Shown here one piece after another: positions 1-8,354 of a stretch of 17,189 bases of DNA (the stretch's first letter is position 1; each line of letters starts with the position of its first letter). A program made the position numbers and the translations under genes. The stretch comes from an uncultured Amylibacter sp. (GTDB taxonomy: Bacteria > Pseudomonadota > Alphaproteobacteria > Rhodobacterales > Rhodobacteraceae), in NCBI GenBank assembly GCA_938001995.1, contig CALLAV010000034.1, forward strand, positions 1-17,189, read 5' to 3'. The notes under the pieces are model-generated. The model did no database searches and was not told the origin of the DNA. It was given only the letters and a program-made list of their open reading frames with translations.

Positions 1-93
1 GAACGCATCGCGGCCAAACTTGGCTATACCCTGCGGGGTCACAAACTGGAGCTGTATGGCGTCCCCACCGACAAAGTCCGGGACAAAAAGTGA
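1..93 (+). CDS. C-terminal end of a probable GNAT acetyltransferase (partial)
   Basis: Thirty codons followed by TGA run in from the left edge. The visible residues include the segment AAKLGYTLRGHKLELYGVP. A KLGY-type segment near the C-terminus followed by a short strand and an LYGVP-like end is typical of GNAT N-acetyltransferases, where the acetylated group is usually an amine of a small molecule or protein. The substrate cannot be told. The stop codon overlaps the GTG start of the next gene by 4 bases (GTGA), so the two are probably translationally coupled and belong to one transcript. The family call rests only on this tail and could be wrong; that it is the end of a coding region is more certain. 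Confidence 0.5.
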   Translation, partial: ERIAAKLGYTLRGHKLELYGVPTDKVRDKK

Positions 94-1004
94 GCCGCCC
101 TCCCCCGTCTGACACACTCCGCGCCATCGGCCTCATGGTGCTATCCATGGCGACCTTTGCAACCGCTGACAGCCTGATCAAAGTCACGTCTGCGTTCCTT
201 CCAGCATCACAAATCCTGACATTTATGGGCATTGGCGGCACGTTGGTTTTTGCCTGCGCCTGTGTTGTCAAAGGCATCCCACTTATTTCCAAACGCATCC
301 TCCACCCGGCCGTCATTGCCCGCGGCATTTCGGAAATCATCGCCACTTGCGGTTTCCTCATGGCGCTGACCCTGCTCGATTTCTCTGTCGCTTCTTCCAT
401 CCTGCAAGTGGCCCCGTTGATCGTAACGCTCGGCGCGGCCGTTCTGCTGCGCGAAACGGTCAGTTGGCGGCGCTGGTCCGCTGTAATCGTTGGCTTTATA
501 GGCGTTTTGGTCATCCTCAACCCTACAGGCAGTGACGGCAATCTGCTCGAGGCGAACCCAATGGGCGCAATCCTCGCGCTGATCGGCGTGTCTGGCCTTG
601 CAGGTCGTGACCTAGCCACGCGGTTCATTCCCAAAGACGTACCAAATCTACAGGCAGCAACTTGGGGCTTTGCCGTGGTGATTATCGCAGGCGGCTTCCT
701 GTCCCTGTTCGGTACACCTTGGGTCACCCCATCGTTGCCTACGATAGGGCTGGTCTTCGCACTCGTCAGCTTTGCCTGCGTTGGTTACTTCGCCGTCACC
801 GCCGCCATGCGCATTGGCGATGTTTCCGCTGTGGCCCCTTTTCGCTATTCCCGCATTGTCTTTGCCTTCATCCTTTCTGTCGCCATCTTTGGCGAAACCC
901 TGACCCCCCGCATTCTAATCGGCGCGTCCATCATCGTGGCCGCAGGTCTCTATGTCTGGCTCCGAGAGACAAAACGCGCCACCCCCCTTCAATCCAACGC
1001 ATAA
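90..1004 (+). CDS. DMT superfamily transporter, EamA family
   Basis: A 304-residue, very hydrophobic protein with the two-repeat layout of EamA (DMT) transporters, about ten membrane segments in two halves of roughly 140 residues. Each half ends in a typical EamA segment: the first near residue 110-150 (LRETVSWRRWSAVIVGFIGV, then VILNP) and the second near residue 260-295 (FGETLTPRILIGASIIVAAG). Family members sit in the inner membrane and mostly export metabolites or amino acids; the substrate here cannot be read from the sequence. The chosen start is GTG at 90, which overlaps the upstream stop codon by 4 bases and implies coupling. The gene ends 42 bases before eno on the same strand with no clear terminator between them. 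Confidence 0.9.
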   Translation: MSRPPPSDTLRAIGLMVLSMATFATADSLIKVTSAFLPASQILTFMGIGGTLVFACACVVKGIPLISKRILHPAVIARGISEIIATCGFLMALTLLDFSVASSILQVAPLIVTLGAAVLLRETVSWRRWSAVIVGFIGVLVILNPTGSDGNLLEANPMGAILALIGVSGLAGRDLATRFIPKDVPNLQAATWGFAVVIIAGGFLSLFGTPWVTPSLPTIGLVFALVSFACVGYFAVTAAMRIGDVSAVAPFRYSRIVFAFILSVAIFGETLTPRILIGASIIVAAGLYVWLRETKRATPLQSNA

Positions 1005-1013
1005 CCGCGTTAA

Positions 1014-2324
<1,311 letters not shown>

Positions 2325-2329
2325 CATTT

Positions 2330-2364
2330 TTTGTGTGGGCGCAGCTACGTTGCGCGCGCACAAA
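2330..2364. terminator. Imperfect 14-bp hairpin between convergent genes
   Basis: The arms TTTGTGTGGGCGCA (2330-2343) and TGCGCGCGCACAAA (2351-2364) pair over 14 positions with one G-U and one mismatch around a 7-base loop. The hairpin lies between the end of eno and the end of the unknown minus-strand gene. A T-run precedes it on the plus strand, and no T-run follows it on either transcript. If it ends transcription it is not a canonical intrinsic terminator. It could instead protect 3' ends of both messages. Confidence 0.45.
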
Positions 2365-2370
2365 CCTTGA

Positions 2371-2925
2371 CTAGATTCGCGATGCGTGGGGCAAAACACT
2401 GTCATAGTTGTAGCTTTGTTGGTAGAAAATCCAATTTCCGGCTACACGCTCGCCCACCACCACCGTCGCAAAATATGCTCCGTTGCGCACGTAACGCGGC
2501 GTATTGAAGTTGACGCCATCCGCCTCATTGGCGCACATCGCATCCATCTCGACATCACTGTACCGCCCACCGTCCACATGGCGCATCACGCCCCCATTGC
2601 CAATAATCAACCGACATCCTGTTAAGGCTGCTGTAACAAAATAATCTGCATTAGCATTTAGGGTCAGCTCAGGAATATGTCCCTGCATAAAGGCCAAGTA
2701 ATGCGCAGCAAACGCATGCGACCTTGAACTGCGATTTTCTCTTGCGGGTTGGACCTCGGTCAAAATCTTGCCGTTCATGCCACCATGCTTTGCAAGGTTC
2801 AAATTAACCGTTCCGCTAACCAAAGGAAGCCCCGTCACGGCTTCGCTGTTGAGGAAATTGTTCTGCAAATAATGCAAAATATTCCGCCTGAAACTTTTGT
2901 TTTCCCCAGCACTCAACGCAATCAC
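2371..2925 (-). CDS. Unknown protein with a BLF1/CNF1-like Thr-Cys-His arrangement
   Basis: I do not recognise this 184-residue protein by overall sequence. It has no signal peptide or membrane segment. The stretch from residue 95 holds Thr98, an LTGC motif with Cys104, and His116 in RHVDGG, each preceded by a hydrophobic strand-like segment. The spacings (6 and 12 residues) are those I recall for Thr88-Cys94-His106 of Burkholderia lethal factor 1, a glutamine deamidase with an LSGC motif in the CNF1/CheD fold. This suggests a Cys-dependent deamidase or hydrolase, which is an inference. The start is uncertain: GTG at 2925 directly abuts the AGGAG site, while TTG at 2916 sits 8 bases after it and would give 181 residues. 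An in-frame stop at 2941-2943 limits further extension. The gene stands alone between eno and a divergent gene, and its base composition looks more AT-rich than eno. Confidence 0.7.
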   Translation of the reverse strand: MIALSAGENKSFRRNILHYLQNNFLNSEAVTGLPLVSGTVNLNLAKHGGMNGKILTEVQPARENRSSRSHAFAAHYLAFMQGHIPELTLNANADYFVTAALTGCRLIIGNGGVMRHVDGGRYSDVEMDAMCANEADGVNFNTPRYVRNGAYFATVVVGERVAGNWIFYQQSYNYDSVLPHASRI

Positions 2926-3061
2926 TCCTAATACAGCTATTTAACGCCGACCATAACTCAACTTTATGTAGAAGCGAGCCATTTGTTGTAATGCCCACGT
3001 TAACGACTGGACTGTGCGCCGCGCAACGGCTAGTTAATCGCAACGAAATGAGGGGGCTGTT

Positions 3062-3685
3062 ATGTCTGAAACCGAACAACCACAGATCTATTTGATCACG
3101 CCGCCTCAGTTCGAACTTTCATCTTTTTCTAGTGACCTTAGCGGCCTGCTCGATGCGTTCGATATTGCTTGCGTGCGGCTGCGCTGCGCATCCGAAACGG
3201 CCGAGGATATTGGCCGCGCTGCGGATAATCTGCGTGAAGTGTGCCACGCCCGCGAAGTGCCGCTTGTTGTTGAAAACCACGGTAAAATCGCGCTCACACA
3301 CGGGTTAGACGGCGTTCATTTGACCGATGGCGCACGCCAAATTCGATACATGCGCGACATGCTCGATGCCGATGCGATCATCGGTAGTTACTGCGAAAAT
3401 TCACGCCACAACGGGCTGACCGCGGGCGAAGCGGGTGCGGATTATGTCTCTTTTGGGCCAATGGAAGAAACGCCGCTGTCCACAACTGAACCTGCGGACT
3501 TTGAAACCTTTGATTGGTGGTCTCAAGTGGTCGAAATTCCTGTAGTGGCCGAAGGTGCGATCACATTGGACATGGCCGAAAAACTGGCGCCCGTGACCGA
3601 CTTTTTCGCCTTCGGACCAGAGGTTTTTGCAGCATCTGACACACCAGCCAAAGCTTTGTCAGCCTACATGGAGCGCATCCGCTAA
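3062..3685 (+). CDS. Thiamine phosphate synthase-like (ThiE/TenI family) protein
   Basis: A 207-residue TIM-barrel-type protein with the strand order of the ThiE/TenI family: IYLITPP at 9-15, DGVHLTDG at 83-90, a GSYCENSRH segment at 108-116, AGADYVSFGP at 124-133 and VAEGAIT near 160. ThiE condenses the thiazole and pyrimidine phosphates to thiamine phosphate in the cytoplasm; TenI is a thiazole tautomerase. The canonical ThiE pyrophosphate-binding T-x-T-K after the GP motif is not evident here (GPMEETPLSTTEP), so synthase activity is doubtful. No other thi gene is in the window. The start is supported by AGGGGG at 3051-3056. Its last 27 bases overlap the end of olsA on the other strand. Its 5' end is divergent from the unknown minus-strand gene, with a gap of 136 bases. 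Confidence 0.82.
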   Translation: MSETEQPQIYLITPPQFELSSFSSDLSGLLDAFDIACVRLRCASETAEDIGRAADNLREVCHAREVPLVVENHGKIALTHGLDGVHLTDGARQIRYMRDMLDADAIIGSYCENSRHNGLTAGEAGADYVSFGPMEETPLSTTEPADFETFDWWSQVVEIPVVAEGAITLDMAEKLAPVTDFFAFGPEVFAASDTPAKALSAYMERIR

Positions 3686-4471
3686 ACCATTCGCGACGGC
3701 TTCTTGTGTTACCCGTGCGAGCACTTTGCGATCTGCCACGTCAGCAACGCGCACTGGTTCATGGAACCGGACCGTCACCGCCCCCTGTTTCAATTGGCCT
3801 AACACATTGAAAAAATGCGGGAAAAAATCCGCATCGCCCCACCAACCATAGTACCGAACATCACGGTTTGACGGCGCTGAATAAGCGACTGTTAGAGGTT
3901 GAATCCACGCTTCCGCCTGAACCCCCGGATCAAAGAACGCCGCAAACAGGGTTGGTTTGAACGCCAAAACCCGTCGCCCGTCTGTGCTGGTTCCTTCGGG
4001 AAAAAACAGCAGCCTATGCCCTGCCCCAAGGCGGTCCTGAAACGTGTCCCGATGCTTGGCCGCATGGCTTTGCTTGCGTTCGATGAATACCGTCCCGACA
4101 GAGCGCGCAATCATCCCAATCAACGGCCATTTCGCCACCTCAGCTTTGGACACAAACAGCACACGCTGCACCGCGTTCAGCACAAAAATGTCAAGCCAAC
4201 TCGAATGGTTCGCCACAACTCCACCGCGCATCTTCATCGGAGTTCCAACGCGGTTTACACGCAAGCCCATGACACGCAAAACCAAATCACAGGCCAGTTG
4301 CACAACCCCTTGGGCCGCTGTGGTAAATCCCAGAACCCGCAAGACGAGCATCGGCCCCATCAAGCCGAAAATCACAATCGCAATCAGAACAAAGCGCACC
4401 ACTGCAACCACCCAATTCGCGACTCCCATCGGGGCCGCAGCAGGGGCGCTGCCATCATCCCACGTGCTCAC
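3659..4471 (-). CDS. olsA: Lysophospholipid acyltransferase OlsA (PlsC family)
   Basis: A 270-residue PlsC-type acyltransferase. An N-terminal membrane segment spans about residues 18-48. The catalytic HX4D box is in NHSSWLD (His89, Asp94) and the substrate-binding FPEGTSTDG box is at 157-165. PlsC enzymes acylate lysophosphatidate. The gene is coupled to an OlsB-like acyltransferase (GTG start at 4471 inside a 4-base GTGA overlap), so the best reading is OlsA, which adds the second, ester-linked fatty acid to lyso-ornithine lipid at the inner membrane. It could also serve in phosphatidate synthesis, since some OlsA homologues do both. The C-terminal 27 bases overlap the convergent ThiE-like gene. 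Confidence 0.87.
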   Translation of the reverse strand: MSTWDDGSAPAAAPMGVANWVVAVVRFVLIAIVIFGLMGPMLVLRVLGFTTAAQGVVQLACDLVLRVMGLRVNRVGTPMKMRGGVVANHSSWLDIFVLNAVQRVLFVSKAEVAKWPLIGMIARSVGTVFIERKQSHAAKHRDTFQDRLGAGHRLLFFPEGTSTDGRRVLAFKPTLFAAFFDPGVQAEAWIQPLTVAYSAPSNRDVRYYGWWGDADFFPHFFNVLGQLKQGAVTVRFHEPVRVADVADRKVLARVTQEAVANGLADALHVG

Positions 4472-5241
4472 GCGGCCAGCCCTTGTTCCAATTGCATCCG
4501 CTGCTTTTCAGGGATCAACGCACGGTCCAGAATTACACAAACATCGAGCGTGTTAAAATCGCGATCCAAATAGGCGTTTTCTCCGACAAAGCCACCCAGC
4601 CGAAGGTAGGATTTGATCAGAGTGGGTATTTGGCGCACCGCCTGGGGACGATCAATATCTTCTATTGATTTCAAAGCCATAGACACTGCACCAGCCTGCT
4701 TTGCAGTTACACGCAACGGCGCGGGGGCAAGGTGATTGGCATGTAAAAAGGACAGCGCATCGGCGTAGGTTTCGGCGTCTGTACCGGCAAACGACGCGAC
4801 CCCAAACAGCAGTTCAATATCGTGTTTAATCACGTAATCCGCCACACCCTGCCACAACAGATGCAATGCCAAACCACCCCGGTAACGCGCATCGACGCAA
4901 CTACGGCCCAACTCCACCACGCGCCGACCTGTGGCGCTAATTTTGCTCAGGTCGTATTCGCCCGCGCTGTAAAATCCTGGTCCTGCCGCCGCTGTGTCCC
5001 CTTGCATCAACCGATAGACACCGACCACGTTGTCGCGATCATCCTCAATGCGGTTGTCCTTTAGAACAAGGTGATCAAAGTAAGGATCAAAGGCATCCGC
5101 TTCTTGTCCCGCTGTCGCATTATAGGCGGGTCTTGCACCCATTTCCTGCACAAAAACACGATACCGCAGACGTTGTGCTGCCGCCAATTCAGCCTCTGAC
5201 TCGGCTATTTTTAGAACAAAATGGTCGCGATTGAGGATCAT
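4468..5241 (-). CDS. olsB: L-ornithine N-alpha-acyltransferase OlsB
   Basis: A 257-residue protein of the OlsB/GNAT-like acyltransferase family. Recognisable parts are an N-terminal RYRVFVQEMGA segment at about 26-36, DPYFDHLVL near 52-60, VVGVYRLM near 72-79 and the central VELGRSCVDARYRGG block near 109-123. The C-terminal half has LIKSYLRLGG and a DFNTLDVC segment typical of the family. OlsB transfers a 3-hydroxyacyl group from acyl-carrier protein to the alpha-amino group of ornithine, the first step of ornithine-lipid synthesis, a phosphorus-free membrane lipid common in marine alphaproteobacteria. It overlaps olsA by 4 bases. ATG at 5241 has only a weak ribosome binding site. I found no convincing Pho box in the 126 bases upstream. 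Confidence 0.92.
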   Translation of the reverse strand: MILNRDHFVLKIAESEAELAAAQRLRYRVFVQEMGARPAYNATAGQEADAFDPYFDHLVLKDNRIEDDRDNVVGVYRLMQGDTAAAGPGFYSAGEYDLSKISATGRRVVELGRSCVDARYRGGLALHLLWQGVADYVIKHDIELLFGVASFAGTDAETYADALSFLHANHLAPAPLRVTAKQAGAVSMALKSIEDIDRPQAVRQIPTLIKSYLRLGGFVGENAYLDRDFNTLDVCVILDRALIPEKQRMQLEQGLAA

Positions 5242-5367
5242 TAAACAGGCTCGTTTTGGCGCTTTAGCGATTTATTAATGCAATTTGATTTAAATTAAAA
5301 CGGACGACACATCAGAAAGCGGCTTGATTGCTCAACCAAAAGTAGCATACCATACGGAACACGCCAG
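5242..5367 (-). promoter_or_regulatory. AT-rich leader upstream of olsB
   Basis: These 126 bases separate the DUF3553 gene from olsB, both on the minus strand. The part at 5268-5300 is strikingly AT-rich for this genome, with three TTAA tetranucleotides at 5275-5297, and probably contains the olsBA promoter. I could not assign exact -35 and -10 boxes. The DUF3553 gene may also be read through into olsBA, because no hairpin terminator is visible. Confidence 0.35.
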
Positions 5368-5532
5368 CTACACCAGCTCTAGGGCAACAAGGTCTGCATT
5401 TAGCACTACCTTGCCAAGCTCTTCAAAATTCACGGTTATTTTGCCGTGAACCACAGATTGAACCTGACCCAATCCCCATTCGGGGTGGTCAGGATTACGG
5501 ACCAACTGTCCTGGTGTCAGAAATTCGTTCAT
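5368..5532 (-). CDS. DUF3553 family small protein
   Basis: A 54-codon gene too short for usual length cut-offs. It reads from ATG at 5532 to TAG at 5368-5370. The protein starts MNEFLTPGQLVRNPDHPEWG and continues LGQVQSVVHGKITVNFEELG, then KVVLNADLVALEL. The HPEWGLGQVQS segment followed by KITVNFE and GKVVL matches the DUF3553 pattern, a small Tudor/CarD-like barrel also seen at the C-terminus of some UvrD-type helicases. The precise function is unknown; a nucleic-acid or polymerase-binding role is only an inference from the fold. It is divergent from chpT with 30 bases between the start codons, an arrangement I recall as common in Rhodobacteraceae. Confidence 0.88.
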   Translation of the reverse strand: MNEFLTPGQLVRNPDHPEWGLGQVQSVVHGKITVNFEELGKVVLNADLVALELV

Positions 5533-5562
5533 GGCGCCTCGAATAAAGAATGGAATGCCCCA

Positions 5563-6165
5563 ATGTACGCCAGTTCGCAGGAACTAACAGCCCTCATCAG
5601 CTCTCGAATTTGCCACGACCTTGCCAGCCCATTGGGTGCGATCGCGAACGGGTTGGAATTGTTGGAACTTACAGGATTGGCCGACACACCCGAAGCGGCG
5701 CTGCTGTCAGACAGTGTGCAATCTGCTTCTGCAAGGATCGCATTTTTTCGTATCGCATATGGCCCTGCGAACCCGCAAACATTGATCGCACCTGCGGTGG
5801 CCCAAAAAACGCTGGCGCAGACCTATTCAGAGCGGAAGATAAACATCAACTGGCAAGCGACGGCCGATTGTCCGCGCCCGATGGCAAAGCTGTTGTTCTT
5901 GTTGATACAAGCTGCAGAAACCGCTCTGCCCTTTGGGGGAGACGTGGCGCTGCAACAAGGCGGCGACGGCTGGACCATAACCTGTACCGCCCGTGAAGTG
6001 CGGCTTGATCCTCAGCTTTGGGCACATCTGAATGCGCGCGGCCCATCAGAGTCTTTGCAATCGTCACAGGTTCAATTCGCACTGGCGCACCTTCAGGCGG
6101 ATGCCATGGTCAAGGTCATCGCGCACAGCAACACCGAAGATACGCTTACGATAACCGTCTCTTAG
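5563..6165 (+). CDS. chpT: Histidine phosphotransferase ChpT
   Basis: A 200-residue protein that relays phosphate from the hybrid kinase CckA to the response regulators CtrA and CpdR, controlling cell cycle, motility or gene-transfer-agent functions in alphaproteobacteria. The dimerisation/phosphotransfer helix carries [20 protein letters not shown]; His18 is the expected phosphorylated residue. The C-terminal part is the degenerate HATPase-like domain. The reading frame is open back to an ATG at 5446, but ATG 5563 is preferred because known ChpT proteins begin only a few residues before the SSRICHDL box and the longer version would run through most of the divergent DUF3553 gene. The end overlaps the convergent gamma-carbonic-anhydrase gene by 4 bases (TTAG). 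Confidence 0.92.
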   Translation: MYASSQELTALISSRICHDLASPLGAIANGLELLELTGLADTPEAALLSDSVQSASARIAFFRIAYGPANPQTLIAPAVAQKTLAQTYSERKININWQATADCPRPMAKLLFLLIQAAETALPFGGDVALQQGGDGWTITCTAREVRLDPQLWAHLNARGPSESLQSSQVQFALAHLQADAMVKVIAHSNTEDTLTITVS

Positions 6166-6695
6166 CCGATATCGACAGGCACCAGCCCCTTGCGAAACCG
6201 ACGCATGTTCATCTGATATCCTTCGGCGGATTTGGTTAGACCGACTATGGCCGTTTGATCCAGCTCGCGCACGACTTTGCCCGGGGATCCCATGACCAAA
6301 GAGCCGTCGGGAATAACCTTGCCTTCGGTGATCAGAGCATTCGCCCCGATCAGGCAATTCTTCCCGATCACTGCGCCGTTTAGCACCGTCGCGCCCATGC
6401 CAATCAGAGAGTTATCCCCAATAGTACAGCCATGCAGCATCGCCTTATGCCCAATCGTGCAATTTACACCGATGGTCAGCGGAAAACCCAAATCAGTGTG
6501 CAACACCGAGTTTTCCTGAACGTTCGTTCCCGCACCCACATGGATTAGTTCATTGTCACTGCGCAGCACCGCGCCAAACCAGACCGACGCACCGCTATCG
6601 ATACGTACTTTGCCCATCAATTGCGCGGTGGGCGCGATCCAGTAATCCCCATCCGCCGCCAATTCGGGTGCAATTCCGTCGAGTTCGTAGATCAT
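6162..6695 (-). CDS. Gamma carbonic anhydrase family protein (left-handed beta-helix)
   Basis: A 177-residue hexapeptide-repeat protein (repeats at about 20-135, such as [20 protein letters not shown]) followed by a C-terminal helix. The three zinc or iron ligands of the gamma class are placed as His66, His83 and His88; the 5-residue spacing of the last two equals that of the archaeal enzyme Cam. The long acidic loop of Cam is absent, as in the YrdA/PaaY/CaiE-like branch, for which carbonic anhydrase activity varies. It acts in the cytoplasm, probably as a trimer. ATG at 6695 overlaps the gmk stop by 4 bases (ATGA), so it is coupled to gmk and is the last gene of the yicC-gmk unit. Confidence 0.92.
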   Translation of the reverse strand: MIYELDGIAPELAADGDYWIAPTAQLMGKVRIDSGASVWFGAVLRSDNELIHVGAGTNVQENSVLHTDLGFPLTIGVNCTIGHKAMLHGCTIGDNSLIGMGATVLNGAVIGKNCLIGANALITEGKVIPDGSLVMGSPGKVVRELDQTAIVGLTKSAEGYQMNMRRFRKGLVPVDIG

Positions 6696-7339
6696 GTCAT
6701 ATCCTCAAATTCAGTGTTCAAAGCGCGCACGCGGGCCATCAGTCCTGGCTGGCGATCTCGCCGAAGACGCTCGGCGGTGATGACGGCGCGCAATTGTTCT
6801 TCGCAGGTGTCCAGATCCTCGTTCACCAAAACATAGTCGTATTCCGCCCAGTGGCTAATTTCGTCACGGGACTTGGCCATGCGACCTGCGACAACCTGTG
6901 CGGTGTCTTGGCCGCGGGCATTCAGGCGCGCTTCGAGTTCAGCAATCGACGGGGGAAGGATAAACACCGACACCACGTTTTCGCGCAGGTTAGACGCGCG
7001 GATTTGTTGCCCACCTTGCCAATCCACATCGAACAGCACGTCACAGCCGCCTTCAATCGCGTCTTGTACAGGACCAAGCGGCGAGCCGTAGAAGTTCCCA
7101 AACACCTCTGCGTGTTCCAACATTTGATCGGCATCGACCATTGCCAAGAATTCATTGCGGGATTTGAAATAATAATCTTTTCCTTCAACTTCGCCCGGGC
7201 GCATAGGCCGCGTGGTTGCAGACACGGAAAAGCTGATGTTGTCGTCATCCGCCAGCAACCGTTTGGCCAAAGTAGATTTGCCAGCACCCGAGGGTGAGGA
7301 AATGATGATCAAAAGACCCAGACGTGTATTAACAGACAT
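6692..7339 (-). CDS. gmk: Guanylate kinase
   Basis: Phosphorylates GMP to GDP with ATP in the cytoplasm, an essential step of guanine nucleotide supply. The 215 residues hold the P-loop [10 protein letters not shown] (14-23), the GMP-binding [19 protein letters not shown] segment at about 40-58, the [12 protein letters not shown] segment, and the conserved [10 protein letters not shown] segment of the nucleoside-monophosphate kinase fold. Length and motifs are normal. The ATG at 7339 has GGAG within the end of yicC, only 2 bases away; it overlaps the next gene by 4 bases. The yicC-gmk order is widely conserved in bacteria. Confidence 0.97.
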   Translation of the reverse strand: MSVNTRLGLLIIISSPSGAGKSTLAKRLLADDDNISFSVSATTRPMRPGEVEGKDYYFKSRNEFLAMVDADQMLEHAEVFGNFYGSPLGPVQDAIEGGCDVLFDVDWQGGQQIRASNLRENVVSVFILPPSIAELEARLNARGQDTAQVVAGRMAKSRDEISHWAEYDYVLVNEDLDTCEEQLRAVITAERLRRDRQPGLMARVRALNTEFEDMT

Positions 7340-7341
7340 GA

Positions 7342-8226
7342 TTACTCCACATTTTGGACCTGTTCGCGCATCTGGTCGATTACCGTTTTCAGGTCAAGCC
7401 CGATCGACGTCAGCGCGGTAAAGTTGGCTTTGGAACACAGGGTATTCGCTTCGCGGTTAAATTCTTGTGTCAAAAAATCAAATTTCCGCCCCATTGGGCC
7501 GTCCGCTGCCAGTAACTCATGTGCCGCTGCTACATGCGCACCGAGTCGATCCAGTTCTTCCGCCACATCTGCTTTTACCGCAATTAACGCCAATTCCTGC
7601 GCAATGCGGGTTTCGTCCACGGCATCCGTGTTGTCCAAAACCCGCACTACATTGGCCTTTAGGGTTTCGGCAACGTGGTCACGCCGAGCCTCCAGAACAC
7701 TTGACGCAGCCGCACACAATTGTTCGATTTCGTTGATCTGATCGCTCAGGATGCCTTTCAACGCCGCCCCTTCAGCGGCACGTGCTTGGCAAAACGAAAC
7801 TATGGCAGCTTTTAAATCCGCTTGCACCTTTGGGACCACTTCGGACAGGTCCTCCTGTTCGCCGTCCTGAAACGTAAACACACCAGGCAAGGCTAGAATC
7901 CCTGCGATATCCAGTGGCGCAACGTCGCCGCCCGCAGCTTTGGCCGCCACACGCGCCGCGTCGAGCGCCCGTTCCATGCCATCGGTATTCAACTGCGCCC
8001 CGCGCATCACGGAACTGCGTTTTACCTTCAGTCCGACCGTTATCGTACCTCGTTTACACTGCGCGCCAATGTCTTTGCGCACCTGTGGTTCCAGCCCTTC
8101 GAACCCGTCTGCAATTCGGGTGCGAATGTCCAATCCGCGCCCGTTCACACTGCGAATCTCCCACGCCCAAGTGAGGCTATCTGCGCTCCCGTTCACCGAC
8201 GCGAAGGCTGTCATTGAGTTAACCAT
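7342..8226 (-). CDS. yicC: YicC family endoribonuclease
   Basis: A 294-residue member of the YicC/YloC family, of normal length. The N-terminal domain begins with the hallmark [11 protein letters not shown], then [16 protein letters not shown] near 23-38. The C-terminal DUF1732-like domain has [17 protein letters not shown] and the highly conserved [21 protein letters not shown] run near 246-266 with its Arg and Glu residues. Family members are RNases implicated in RNA turnover; that activity is known from homologues, not from this protein. It is the first gene of the minus-strand yicC-gmk-carbonic-anhydrase-like unit, 2 bases from gmk. A TTAACCAT sequence overlaps its start codon. Confidence 0.95.
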   Translation of the reverse strand: MVNSMTAFASVNGSADSLTWAWEIRSVNGRGLDIRTRIADGFEGLEPQVRKDIGAQCKRGTITVGLKVKRSSVMRGAQLNTDGMERALDAARVAAKAAGGDVAPLDIAGILALPGVFTFQDGEQEDLSEVVPKVQADLKAAIVSFCQARAAEGAALKGILSDQINEIEQLCAAASSVLEARRDHVAETLKANVVRVLDNTDAVDETRIAQELALIAVKADVAEELDRLGAHVAAAHELLAADGPMGRKFDFLTQEFNREANTLCSKANFTALTSIGLDLKTVIDQMREQVQNVE

Positions 8227-8287
8227 TTAAGAAACTTTGCCTCACTTTTAGATTAAATTTGTGCCACTTAGACGCTGCGGGGACAAT

Positions 8288-8300
8288 TAACAGAGTGTTA
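8288..8300. promoter_or_regulatory. Small palindrome TAACA-N3-TGTTA
   Basis: A perfect 5-base inverted repeat with a 3-base centre in the 128-base gap between divergent yicC and the PAS_5 gene. The size and place suit a dimeric repressor site, but such short repeats also arise by chance. Confidence 0.3.
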
Positions 8301-8307
8301 TCAAAAT

Positions 8308-8334
8308 ACACTGCATTTCTCAACAAATGCGTGT
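8308..8334. promoter_or_regulatory. Inverted repeat upstream of the PAS_5 gene
   Basis: ACAC-T-GCATTT and AAATGCGTGT form a 10-base inverted repeat with one bulged T around the 6-base centre CTCAAC. It ends 20 bases before the PAS_5 start codon, next to a possible -10 box TAAACT. It may be an operator or a hairpin in the mRNA leader. Confidence 0.4.
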
Positions 8335-8354
8335 AAACTAAGGATGGGTGAATA

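Noticed and set aside
3899..4573. 224-codon plus-strand frame over olsA
   Set aside because: It is antisense to a clear PlsC-family gene and its translation is rich in Arg, His, Asn and Pro without structure.
5242..5367. Pho box upstream of olsB
   Set aside because: Ornithine lipid genes are often phosphate-regulated, so I looked for CTGTCAT-type direct repeats on both strands and found none convincing.
5446..5562. 39-residue N-terminal extension of ChpT
   Set aside because: It would run through most of the DUF3553 gene on the other strand and has no resemblance to known ChpT N-termini; ATG 5563 is better.
6668..7297. 209-codon plus-strand frame over gmk
   Set aside because: Shadow of the guanylate kinase gene, with no start context or family pattern.
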